Below, piece by piece: positions 1 through 7,461 of a stretch of DNA of 10,912 nt. Position 1 is the stretch's first letter, and every line of letters begins with the position of its first letter. The position numbers were made by a program, and so were the translations under genes. The notes under the pieces are model-generated. The model was not told the origin of the DNA. It did not search any database and saw nothing but the letters and a program-made list of their open reading frames with translations. Source of the stretch: Gammaproteobacteria bacterium (lineage in GTDB: Bacteria > Pseudomonadota > Gammaproteobacteria > Steroidobacterales > Steroidobacteraceae); the NCBI GenBank assembly GCA_030040235.1, contig JASHUC010000296.1, forward strand, positions 1-10,912, written 5' to 3'.

Positions 1-708
1 GAGCGCCTCGTGGAGCCGCCCCGCAGAATCGCTTTCCCATTCCTCGGCCTCGACGCTCTCGGCAGGATCCGAGGCCGGCGCCGGAAGGTACGCCGCAGGA
101 CTGAACACCGAGTCGTTCTCGTCGGCATCCGGAGCCGGATCGAAGGCGACGTCGCGCGCTGCGAGACGCTGCTCCATCTCGGTGACCTCCGCGGGAGTGA
201 CCCCGAGGTCGCGCGCCACTGCGCGGGTTTCCTCCCCGGAAAGCCAGGTGAGGTTCTTCTTCAGGCGCCGCAGGTTGAAGAAGAGCTTGCGCTGCGCCTT
301 GGTGGTCGCCACTTTCACGAGCCGCCAGTTGCGCAGCACGTACTCGTGGATCTCTGCCCGGATCCAATGCACCGCGAACGACACGAGCCGCACGTTCAGG
401 CTCGGGTCGAAGCGCTTCACCGCCTTCATGAGGCCGACGTTGCCTTCCTGGATGAGATCGCCCAGCGGCAGTCCGTACCCGGCGTAGCCGCGGGCAATGT
501 GCACGACGAAACGCAGATGCGCGAGCACCAGCTGCCGCGCCGCCTCGAGATCGTTCTCCTCGCGGAAGCGGACGGCGAGCTCGCGTTCCTCCTCGCGCGT
601 GAGCACGGGGATGTGGCTCACCCGCTCGAGGTAAGCGTCGAGACTTCCGACGGGCCCGGTGAGGGCGAAATCGGCGGGACGGGCAATCAAAGCGGTTGCG
701 GCAGTCAT
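1..708 (-). CDS. rpoH: RNA polymerase sigma-32 (heat-shock sigma factor), 3' end missing
   Basis: Translating the minus strand from the ATG at 708-706 gives 236 residues open to the window edge; E. coli RpoH has 284, so about 50 C-terminal residues (most of region 4) lie outside. Residues about 62-131 are sigma region 2, with [14 protein letters not shown] (84-97) and HEYVLRNWR (121-129) nearly identical to E. coli. The diagnostic RpoH box QRKLFFNLR is complete at 139-147, separating it from RpoD and RpoS. Sigma-32 directs core polymerase to chaperone and protease promoters in the cytoplasm. It is the last gene of the ftsY-ftsE-ftsX-rpoH series, but the 244-bp gap upstream holds its own control region with a CIRCE operator. 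The GGAGG at 726-722 is 13 nt from the ATG, a longer spacing than usual. An in-frame GTG at 750-748 exists but lies inside the operator and is an unlikely start. Confidence 0.97.
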   Translation of the reverse strand, partial: MTAATALIARPADFALTGPVGSLDAYLERVSHIPVLTREEERELAVRFREENDLEAARQLVLAHLRFVVHIARGYAGYGLPLGDLIQEGNVGLMKAVKRFDPSLNVRLVSFAVHWIRAEIHEYVLRNWRLVKVATTKAQRKLFFNLRRLKKNLTWLSGEETRAVARDLGVTPAEVTEMEQRLAARDVAFDPAPDADENDSVFSPAAYLPAPASDPAESVEAEEWESDSAGRLHEAL

Positions 709-740
709 CGGATCGTAGGGGCCTCCCGGTGGGACGGAGG

Positions 741-770
741 ATTCTAGCACTCGGGAGGTTAGAGTGCTAA
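741..770 (-). promoter_or_regulatory. Candidate rpoH promoter overlapping CIRCE
   Basis: Read on the minus strand, TTAGCA (770-765, 4 of 6 to TTGACA) is followed after 18 nt by TAGAAT (746-741, 5 of 6 to TATAAT). The -35 hexamer is the outer half of one CIRCE arm and the -10 begins inside the other, so bound HrcA would block polymerase. The start site would fall near 734, giving a leader of about 25 nt that contains the GGGAGG ribosome-binding site. A second possible arrangement is an extracytoplasmic (sigma-E-like) promoter: GGAAACT (787-781), 17 nt, then TCTAA (763-759). E. coli rpoH also has a sigma-E promoter. Both are pattern matches only. Confidence 0.4.
744..770 (-). promoter_or_regulatory. 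CIRCE element (HrcA operator) upstream of rpoH
   Basis: On the plus strand the arms are CTAGCACTC (744-752) and GAGTGCTAA (762-770), separated by exactly 9 nt. The CIRCE consensus is TTAGCACTC-N9-GAGTGCTAA, so 17 of 18 arm positions match and the spacer length is exact; the only deviation is C for T at 744. CIRCE is the DNA site of the heat-shock repressor HrcA, usually found before groESL or hrcA-grpE-dnaK. Here it sits 36 bp upstream of the rpoH start codon and no chaperone gene is near. The inference is that HrcA represses rpoH transcription. The hrcA gene is not in the window. Confidence 0.9.
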
Positions 771-952
771 GCGGTCGGATAGTTTCCGGCGGCGGCATTA
801 ATAAACGCTTATTCTACAGTTGGTTATACCGGATCTGCTGCGCTGCAGAACCTATGGCTGGAACGGCTGTGGGGGCCTCGAGTTCCGCCGGGCCGGCGAA
901 ACTGTATCCCCGGCCCAAAGGCTGGCCCAGAGCCCGACCCCAAGGGCGGCGG

Positions 953-1876
953 TCAGGCTCGAGGCTCGATGCGATGCAGGTGCCGGGTCGCCGAGATCCA
1001 GGCTCCGAGCCACCCGAGGGCCGCCCCGGCTCCGAGCAGCCAGAGCACCTCGCGGGGGGCGGGACCTGTGGGCACGTAGGAGCTGCCGTACAGCTCGGCG
1101 AGGGTCGCCACGGGATGCGCGAGGGCGAGCACTGCGAGCACGATGATGCACCAGGCGAGCAGCGCTCCGGCGAGACCGTAGAGCACGCCGGTATAGAGGA
1201 AGGGGCGGCGCACGAAGGCGTTCGATCCGCCGACGAGCTTGACCACCTCGATCTCGGCGCGCCGGTTCTGGATCTCGAGGCGCACGGTGTTGCCGACCAT
1301 GGCGAGCACACCGACGCCGAGCAGCACCGCCGCAATGAGCAGCACGCGCCGCAGCAGATCCAGCATGGCATTGAGCCGCTGCACCCACTGGGAGTCGACC
1401 TGGACCGTATCGACCTCCGGCCAAGTCCCGAAGTAATGCTCGAGTCGGCCGAGCGCGGCGGAGGACATCGCATCCGGGGCCGGACGCACGTGCAGTACGT
1501 TCGGCAGGGGGTTCTGCTCGAGAGCCCCGAGCGCCGCCCCGAATCCCGAATACTGGCGAAACTCCTTGAGCGCGTCGTCGGCCGAGATCACCGTGACCTC
1601 TCCCACGCCGGGGTGCTCGCGGGCCTTGCTCGCGAGCTCGCGCACGCGCTCGAGCGCAACGTCCTGCTTGAAGTACACCGACACGTCGATCGCATCGACC
1701 GCACCGTGCGTCGCGGCGGTGGCGCGCGTGACCACGAGCTCGAGAGTGAGCGGCAGGGCGAGCGCGAGGGCGATGACGAGCACCGTGAGGAGCGTCGCGA
1801 AGGGACTGCGTGCGAGCCGGCCCAGCGACCCGAGCAGCGCTTGGGCGTGGCGCGCTCCGTAGCCCCCCAGGCCCAC
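953..1876 (-). CDS. ftsX: Cell division ABC transporter permease FtsX
   Basis: This 307-residue integral membrane protein has the FtsX topology. There is a short cytoplasmic N-terminus, TM1 at about 26-48, a periplasmic domain at about 50-172 containing NPLPNVLHV (122-130), TM2 at about 176-197, TM3 at about 228-254 and TM4 at about 276-297. The segment NTVRLEIQNRRAEIEVVKLV (196-215) after TM2 is the conserved FtsX/MacB-type loop that couples to the ATPase. FtsX pairs with FtsE at the divisome and, in studied species, controls peptidoglycan hydrolases through its periplasmic domain. The start is a GTG two nucleotides after the ftsE stop; no ATG lies upstream in frame. At 307 residues it is shorter than E. 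coli FtsX (352), mainly because the cytoplasmic N-terminus is short. No clear terminator follows it before the rpoH control region. Confidence 0.95.
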   Translation of the reverse strand: MGLGGYGARHAQALLGSLGRLARSPFATLLTVLVIALALALPLTLELVVTRATAATHGAVDAIDVSVYFKQDVALERVRELASKAREHPGVGEVTVISADDALKEFRQYSGFGAALGALEQNPLPNVLHVRPAPDAMSSAALGRLEHYFGTWPEVDTVQVDSQWVQRLNAMLDLLRRVLLIAAVLLGVGVLAMVGNTVRLEIQNRRAEIEVVKLVGGSNAFVRRPFLYTGVLYGLAGALLAWCIIVLAVLALAHPVATLAELYGSSYVPTGPAPREVLWLLGAGAALGWLGAWISATRHLHRIEPRA

Positions 1877-1878
1877 GA

Positions 1879-2574
1879 TCAGCGGCTCGCGACCATGCTC
1901 GGCAGCGCCTCTTCCTCGGCATTTGCGAGGATACGTCCCGCCTCGAGCGCGATGGTGCGCTGGCCGAGCTCGCGGACGGAGTGCACATCATGTGTGGCGA
2001 CCACGACCGTGACGCCGACGCTCTGGAAACGCCGGAGCAGCCCCATCACCTCGAGCGCGAGGTCCCGATCGAGATTGCCGGTCGGCTCGTCGCAGATGAG
2101 GATCGAGGGCTTGCTCACCACCGCCCGTGCGATGCCGACGCGCTGCTGCTCGCCCACTGAAAGCTCGAGCGGCAAGCGCCGCTCGTGCCCGTAGAGCGCG
2201 ACCTGGTCGAGCGCGGCACGCACGCGTTTGTCCGTCTCCTTGAGCGAGCAACCGGCGACGACGAGCGGCAGGGCGACGTTGTCGAAGACCGGCCGGTCGA
2301 GGAGCAGCCGGTGGTCCTGGAACACCACGCCGATCGAGCGCCGGTAGGCGGGGATATGCCGCGAGGCCAGCGCGCCGAGGTTCTTGCCGCCGACCAGCAC
2401 CGCCCCGCGCGTGGGGCGTTCGATGAGGGCGATGAGCTTGAGCACCGTGCTCTTGCCCGCGCCGGAGCGCCCCGTGAGGAACACCATCTCGCCCGAGCCG
2501 ATGCGAAAGCTCACGCCGGCGAGTGCTTCGCGTCCGTTGGGGTAGCGCTTGGTGACGTGCTCGAAGACGATCAC
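1879..2574 (-). CDS. ftsE: Cell division ATP-binding protein FtsE
   Basis: This 231-residue ABC ATPase starts MIVFEHVTKRYPNG, as in E. coli FtsE. Visible motifs are Walker A GRSGAGKS (35-42), Q-loop Gln86 in VVFQDH, ABC signature LSVGEQQ (138-144), Walker B ILICDE (158-163, catalytic Glu163), D-loop NLD (167-169) and switch His195. The signature has Val140 where E. coli FtsE and most ABC proteins have Gly (LSGGE); the codon at 2157-2155 reads GTG. FtsE is the cytoplasmic nucleotide-binding partner of FtsX. The start is a GTG whose bases overlap the ftsY stop (GTGA), and ftsX begins two bases after its stop, so ftsY, ftsE and ftsX are probably translationally coupled on one mRNA. Confidence 0.97.
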   Translation of the reverse strand: MIVFEHVTKRYPNGREALAGVSFRIGSGEMVFLTGRSGAGKSTVLKLIALIERPTRGAVLVGGKNLGALASRHIPAYRRSIGVVFQDHRLLLDRPVFDNVALPLVVAGCSLKETDKRVRAALDQVALYGHERRLPLELSVGEQQRVGIARAVVSKPSILICDEPTGNLDRDLALEVMGLLRRFQSVGVTVVVATHDVHSVRELGQRTIALEAGRILANAEEEALPSMVASR

Positions 2575-3608
2575 GGCCGCGCATCCGTCGCGAGCGCGGT
2601 GCCCTGAGGCTCGCCAGCCGAGGTGCCCACCCCTTCGACGAGCGCTGCGGCGAAGGCCTGCGCATCGAACTCGCCGAAATCCTCCGCCTGCTCGCCGATG
2701 CCGATGAAGCGGATCGGCAGTCCGAGCCTCTTGGCGATCGCGATGACGATGCCTCCCTTGGCGGTGCCGTCGAGCTTGGTCACGACGAGACCCGTCACGC
2801 CGACGGCCTCATGAAACTGCAGCGCCTGCGTGAGGGCGTTCTGACCCTGGTTTGCATCGAGCACGAGCAGCACCTCGTGGGGAGCGGTCGGATCGACGCG
2901 CTGGATCACGCGCTTCACCTTCTTCAGCTCCTCCATCAGGTGCGACTGGCTGTGCAGCCGCCCGGCGGTATCGGCAAGCAGGACGTCGATCCCGCGCGCG
3001 CGGGCCGACTGAACCGCATCGAACACGACCGCACCGGGATCGGCTCCCGCCTGCTGTGCGGCGAAGGCAGCCTGGGTGCGGTCGGCCCAGATCGAGAGCT
3101 GCTCGATCGCCGCCGCGCGGAAGGTATCCCCGGCCGCGAGCATCACGCTTGCGCCTTCTTTGCTCAAGCGCTGTGCGAGCTTGCCGATGGTCGTCGTCTT
3201 ACCCGAGCCATTGACCCCGACCACGAGAATGACGGACGGCTTGCGTTCGGGGTCGATCTCGAGCGCTCGCGCGCAGGGTGCCAGGATCTCGGCGATCGCC
3301 TCGCGCAGTGCCCCGATCAGGGCCGGCACGTCCCCGAGCTCCTGGCGGGCGACGCGCTTGCCGAGCCCCGCGAGAATCTCCCCGGTCGCCTCGACGCCCA
3401 CGTCCGCCGTGAGCAGCCGCGTCTCGAGCTCCTCGAGGATCTCCGCGTCGATCTTGCGCCCGCGAAAGAGATTCGCGAGGTCGAAGGTGAGCCAGGCGTT
3501 ACCGCGCTGAACCCGTGCACGCAGGCGCTCGAGAAAGCTCGCCCGTTCTTCGGGCTCGCGTCCTTGAGCCTCCTTCGCGGTATCCTTGAGCTTGCGTAAG
3601 AACAACAT
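2571..3608 (-). CDS. ftsY: Signal recognition particle receptor FtsY
   Basis: This 345-residue SRP-type GTPase has a helical N domain (about 20-115) and a G domain. G1 is GVNGSGKT (131-138), followed by DTFRAAA (161-167), DTAGR (213-217), TKLDGTAKGG (277-286) and the closing GIGEQAEDF (303-311). FtsY docks ribosome-SRP complexes at the inner membrane and delivers nascent membrane proteins to SecYEG. E. coli FtsY (497 residues) carries a long acidic A domain that is absent here. The N-terminus MLFLRKLKDTAKEAQ looks like a short basic amphipathic helix that could bind lipid directly. About 18 residues extend past the conserved C-terminal helix. The ATG at 3608-3606 is only 14 bp from the rsmD ATG on the other strand. 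No good Shine-Dalgarno sequence is visible. Confidence 0.96.
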   Translation of the reverse strand: MLFLRKLKDTAKEAQGREPEERASFLERLRARVQRGNAWLTFDLANLFRGRKIDAEILEELETRLLTADVGVEATGEILAGLGKRVARQELGDVPALIGALREAIAEILAPCARALEIDPERKPSVILVVGVNGSGKTTTIGKLAQRLSKEGASVMLAAGDTFRAAAIEQLSIWADRTQAAFAAQQAGADPGAVVFDAVQSARARGIDVLLADTAGRLHSQSHLMEELKKVKRVIQRVDPTAPHEVLLVLDANQGQNALTQALQFHEAVGVTGLVVTKLDGTAKGGIVIAIAKRLGLPIRFIGIGEQAEDFGEFDAQAFAAALVEGVGTSAGEPQGTALATDARP

Positions 3609-3622
3609 CAGTGGTGCGCTCG

Positions 3623-4716
<1,094 letters not shown>

Positions 4717-4734
4717 GCGCGCCCGGCGGCGCGC
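4717..4734. terminator. GC-rich hairpin between convergent coaD and the VOC gene
   Basis: Directly after the coaD stop, GCGCGCC (4717-4723) can pair with GGCGCGC (4728-4734) around a 4-nt loop. It lies in the 44-bp gap between two convergent genes, where a shared terminator is expected. Neither strand shows a T-run, so intrinsic termination is uncertain. Confidence 0.3.
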
Positions 4735-4760
4735 GCAGCCCGAGACGCGCTCATCTCGCG

Positions 4761-5888
4761 CTAGTGGTGTGGATGGTCGTATAGCTCGATGAACTCGCCG
4801 GCGTCCGGGTCGCGGACGATGACCTCGCGCGTGCCGCCGCCGCGCATGGTGACGATGCCATCGGAAACCACGATCGCACCGGCGGCCCGCGCGCGTGCCA
4901 GAAAGGCATCGAGATCCCGCACCTCGAAGCCCACGTAGCCCACGCCGATGTCGGTGATGCGGCGCGGCTCGACGGGCTTCTTGCGATTCTGAAATTCCAC
5001 CAGCTCGACGTTCATCCGCGCACTCTTGGGCTTGAGCCCCAGGCCAGCCATGGCAGGGGTGGGCGACTCGGCGTCAAAGAAGAACGACTCGTTGTAGAAG
5101 CGCAGGATGTTGCCGTGCCCGCCGACGGCGGAATCGTAGAAGTCACCCTTCAGCCAGCGGTGATCCGCCGGCACCAGCTGCCCGCCGAGGAGCTCGCCGT
5201 AGAAGGCTCGCGCCTTGTCGGAATCCAGAACGACCACCCCGACGTGATTGACGCCCGGCAGGAAGCCCGCCCGCGCCGGGCGGCCGGCCTGCGCCGGCAC
5301 CCCGGGACGCGCGTCGATCAATTCGATGTCGATGCCGTCGGGATCGGTGATGTAGGCAATCATGCCCTTGGTCTGGCCGGGAGGAGCGATGAGCTCACCT
5401 CCCCAGGATCGTGCGTGCAGCATGCCGCGCGAGCGGAGCTCGCCCCAGAGCTTCTGCGCATCGGGGACCACCAGGCCGAAGTGGGTCACACCCGGGTCCC
5501 AGGCGGTATGGTGCGCGAGATTCCGGCGATGGAGACCCTTGAGCTCCCGCAGGTAAAGGACGAACCGCTCATCCGAGTTCCGGTTGATGACGTACATCTT
5601 GGCCATGCGTGTCTCGACACCGCGGGCGTCGTGAATGGCGTAGAGGTGATCGACCACGGCGTCCTTCCGCCACACAGGCTTGGCGGCGGGATCCACGATG
5701 AACCCCAGCGCCTCGTAGAAGGCGACCGAGCGGTCGAGGTTCGAGACCATGCGGCCGGCGAAGGTGATGCCCACCACCGGGTTTTGTTCGGCCGTCTGAG
5801 CGCGCGCGGGTGTTGCCGGCGCGGTAAGTCCCGCAAGAAATCCGGCGCACGCAACGGCCGCCGCCGACAGCATCGGGAATCGGACCAT
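4761..5888 (-). CDS. Exported protein with two VOC (glyoxalase-fold) domains
   Basis: This 375-residue protein begins with a Sec-type signal peptide: a basic start, a hydrophobic stretch at about 7-22, and an ARA site before Gln31. Two vicinal-oxygen-chelate modules follow. The first, about 38-193, runs from GRMVSNLDRSVAFYEALGF to TDPDGIDIELID. The second, about 211-372, runs from GVNHVGVVVLDSDKARAFY to RDPDAGEFIELYD. Candidate metal ligands at the usual strand positions are His136 and Glu189, and His215 and Glu368. VOC proteins include glyoxalase I, extradiol dioxygenases and antibiotic-binding proteins; I cannot name the substrate. The start is well supported: AGGAGG (5902-5897) lies 8 nt before the ATG. 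It is a single gene, convergent with coaD and divergent from the next gene. A periplasmic location is inferred from the signal peptide. Confidence 0.85.
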   Translation of the reverse strand: MVRFPMLSAAAVACAGFLAGLTAPATPARAQTAEQNPVVGITFAGRMVSNLDRSVAFYEALGFIVDPAAKPVWRKDAVVDHLYAIHDARGVETRMAKMYVINRNSDERFVLYLRELKGLHRRNLAHHTAWDPGVTHFGLVVPDAQKLWGELRSRGMLHARSWGGELIAPPGQTKGMIAYITDPDGIDIELIDARPGVPAQAGRPARAGFLPGVNHVGVVVLDSDKARAFYGELLGGQLVPADHRWLKGDFYDSAVGGHGNILRFYNESFFFDAESPTPAMAGLGLKPKSARMNVELVEFQNRKKPVEPRRITDIGVGYVGFEVRDLDAFLARARAAGAIVVSDGIVTMRGGGTREVIVRDPDAGEFIELYDHPHH

Positions 5889-6025
5889 GGGGTTGCCCTC
5901 CTCGGTACGCCTCGATCTTACAGCGATGCGCCGGCGAGATGTTTCATGATCGGCTTCACGCGCATCGCTGGGGAATCCGGATACCGGTCACGCCGGTGCG
6001 TATCCGCTGCGGCGAACATGCGCTC

Positions 6026-6628
6026 ATGGGCGTGCGCGGTATCTTGTTTGGTGTGCTCGTCGCCGCGGGCCTGTGGCAAGGCTGGTCCGACTGGCAGTTG
6101 CGTGCCGTCCACCCGGACGACGGCGTACTCGCACCAACCGATCCGGTGCAAACCGATCTGCAGGCGGCGGACACGATCGTCGCGGGACGCTGGACGCTGA
6201 CCCCGCGCGCAACCTACGACATCACGGCACGCATCCTCAGCCGCGAGGACTATCACATCGATACGCTCGCGAGCCTCATCCCGGAGGATCTCGCGCTCGG
6301 CTGGGGCGTCATGTCCGACAACCGGGTGCTGCGCGACTTCGAGATCAGCCAGTCCAATCGATTCTATTACTGGCAGCCCATCGCACCGCTCCCCGTCCCG
6401 CGCCAGGTGGTGATCGAGCACAGCGCCAACACGCACGTCATTCCGGCGGACGAGACCGTGCGCCACGAGCTCTCGCGGCTGCGCGTGGGGCAGGTCGTGC
6501 ATCTCACCGGCGTGCTCGTCGATGGGGTGCGCGACGATGGCTGGCGGTTCCACACGTCCCTCACCCGCAGCGACACCGGACCGGGAGCTTGCGAGGTCAT
6601 GCTCGTCGATACGGTGGAGGTTCTCTGA
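6026..6628 (+). CDS. Conserved membrane-anchored protein of unknown function
   Basis: From the ATG at 6026 the product has 200 residues. A hydrophobic segment at about residues 5-19 (GILFGVLVAAGLWQG) suggests a signal anchor or uncleaved signal sequence. The rest is a soluble, probably periplasmic domain with motifs I recall only from unnamed proteobacterial proteins: TYDITARILSREDYHIDT, LALGWGVMSD, ISQSNRFYYW, EHSANTHVIPAD, and a C-terminal DDGWRFHTSLTRSDTGPGACE. No enzyme or binding family is recognised. The frame stays open upstream to an ATG at 5939, but that 29-residue extension is Arg/His-rich and precedes the hydrophobic segment, so the internal ATG is preferred. No strong ribosome-binding site is seen. 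It is convergent with mutM, with a 16-bp gap holding the palindrome GCCGGCGCCGGC (6634-6645). Confidence 0.75.
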   Translation: MGVRGILFGVLVAAGLWQGWSDWQLRAVHPDDGVLAPTDPVQTDLQAADTIVAGRWTLTPRATYDITARILSREDYHIDTLASLIPEDLALGWGVMSDNRVLRDFEISQSNRFYYWQPIAPLPVPRQVVIEHSANTHVIPADETVRHELSRLRVGQVVHLTGVLVDGVRDDGWRFHTSLTRSDTGPGACEVMLVDTVEVL

Positions 6629-6644
6629 TCGCCGCCGGCGCCGG

Positions 6645-7460
6645 CTAGCGCTGACAGGCGGGGCAGTAGTACGTGGAGCGCTGTCCCTGCGTGATGGCGC
6701 GAATCGGCGTGCGGCACCGCCGGCAGGCTTGCCCGGCACGCTCGTAGACGTAGAGCCGCTGACGGAAATATCCCGGGCTGCCATCCGCTCGGACGTAGTC
6801 GCGCAAGCTGGTGCCGCCTGCGCGGATGGCGAGCGTGAGCACCGCACGAATGGCGCGCGCCAGCCGGCGGGTCTCGGCACGCGAGAGGCTGCGGGCCGCG
6901 CGCCGCGGCCGCACGCGCGCGCGGAACAGCGCTTCGCTCGCATAGATGTTGCCCACGCCCACCACGAGCCGGCTGTTCATCAGCAGCTGTTTGATGGCGA
7001 GCCGCCGCCGCCGCGTCGCCCGCCAGAGATACTCCCCGTCGAACTCCCCGTCGAAGGGCTCGGGGGCGAGGTTCGCGAGCAGCGGGTGCGCACGCGGATC
7101 TGCGGTGGTGTAGTGCAGGCTCCCGAAGCGCCGCGGATCGTTGAAGCGCAGCACGTAACCCGAATCGAGCACGAGGTCGAGGTGATCGTGCTCGAGCCGC
7201 GGCGTTGCGGCCGGCAGCACCCGCAAGCTGCCCGACATCCCGAGATGCCACAGCAGCGTTCCGTGCGCGAGCTCGAGCAGCAGGTACTTCGCGCGCCGCC
7301 CCGTGCCGCGCACGCTCTGTCCGGCGATCTGCCGGGGAAGATCCGCGGGGATGGGCCAGCGCAGCCGCCGCTCGTGGACCTCGAGCGCGACGACCGTGCG
7401 CCCGAGCACGTAGGGCTCGATGCCGCGCCGGGTGGTCTCGACCTCGGGCAGCTCGGGCAA
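6645..7460 (-). CDS. mutM: Formamidopyrimidine-DNA glycosylase (Fpg/MutM)
   Basis: This 271-residue enzyme (E. coli 269) removes 8-oxoguanine and ring-opened purines from DNA and nicks the abasic site. The N-terminus PELPEVE supplies the catalytic Pro2 and Glu3. Lys58 in GRRAKYLL and the helix-two-turn-helix VGVGNIYASEALF (167-179) are conserved. A C-terminal zinc finger has CRRC (246-249) and CPAC (266-269), with the DNA-contacting Arg261. The start codon is TTG (7460-7458): Pro2 must follow the initiator, so no other start fits. Only 1 nt separates it from the rpmG stop and no near ribosome-binding site is visible, so translation is probably coupled to rpmG. A perfect 12-bp tandem repeat at 7032-7055 encodes FDGEFDGE (136-143). 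Confidence 0.96.
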   Translation of the reverse strand: MPELPEVETTRRGIEPYVLGRTVVALEVHERRLRWPIPADLPRQIAGQSVRGTGRRAKYLLLELAHGTLLWHLGMSGSLRVLPAATPRLEHDHLDLVLDSGYVLRFNDPRRFGSLHYTTADPRAHPLLANLAPEPFDGEFDGEYLWRATRRRRLAIKQLLMNSRLVVGVGNIYASEALFRARVRPRRAARSLSRAETRRLARAIRAVLTLAIRAGGTSLRDYVRADGSPGYFRQRLYVYERAGQACRRCRTPIRAITQGQRSTYYCPACQR

Positions 7461-7461
7461 G

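Noticed and set aside
10..747. A 245-residue plus-strand open frame across the first 750 bases
   Set aside because: It is antisense to rpoH, whose minus-strand translation matches sigma-32 along its whole visible length; the plus-strand product is Arg/Glu/His-rich, as expected of a high-GC shadow frame.
771..952. Possible small RNA or terminator between ftsX and the rpoH control region
   Set aside because: Only short imperfect GC repeats are present, with no stem followed by a T-run and no reading frame; TATAAC and TAGAAT hexamers on the minus strand lack convincing -35 partners.
852..1991. A 379-residue minus-strand frame overlapping ftsX and ftsE
   Set aside because: Its Arg/Ala-rich composition is typical of an out-of-frame reading; FtsX and FtsE motifs are in other frames.
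764..2194. A 476-residue plus-strand open frame
   Set aside because: It lies opposite ftsX and the end of ftsE, is low-complexity, and shows no recognisable domain.
5939..6025. Longer N-terminus for the unknown membrane protein
   Set aside because: The extension is Arg/His-rich, precedes the hydrophobic anchor, and would put the anchor about 35 residues in; the ATG at 6026 gives a normal signal-anchor layout.
5115..6200. A 361-residue plus-strand frame and a 341-residue minus-strand frame (5918-6943) across the divergent region
   Set aside because: They overlap the VOC gene, the unknown membrane protein gene and mutM in the wrong frames and have no coherent domain.
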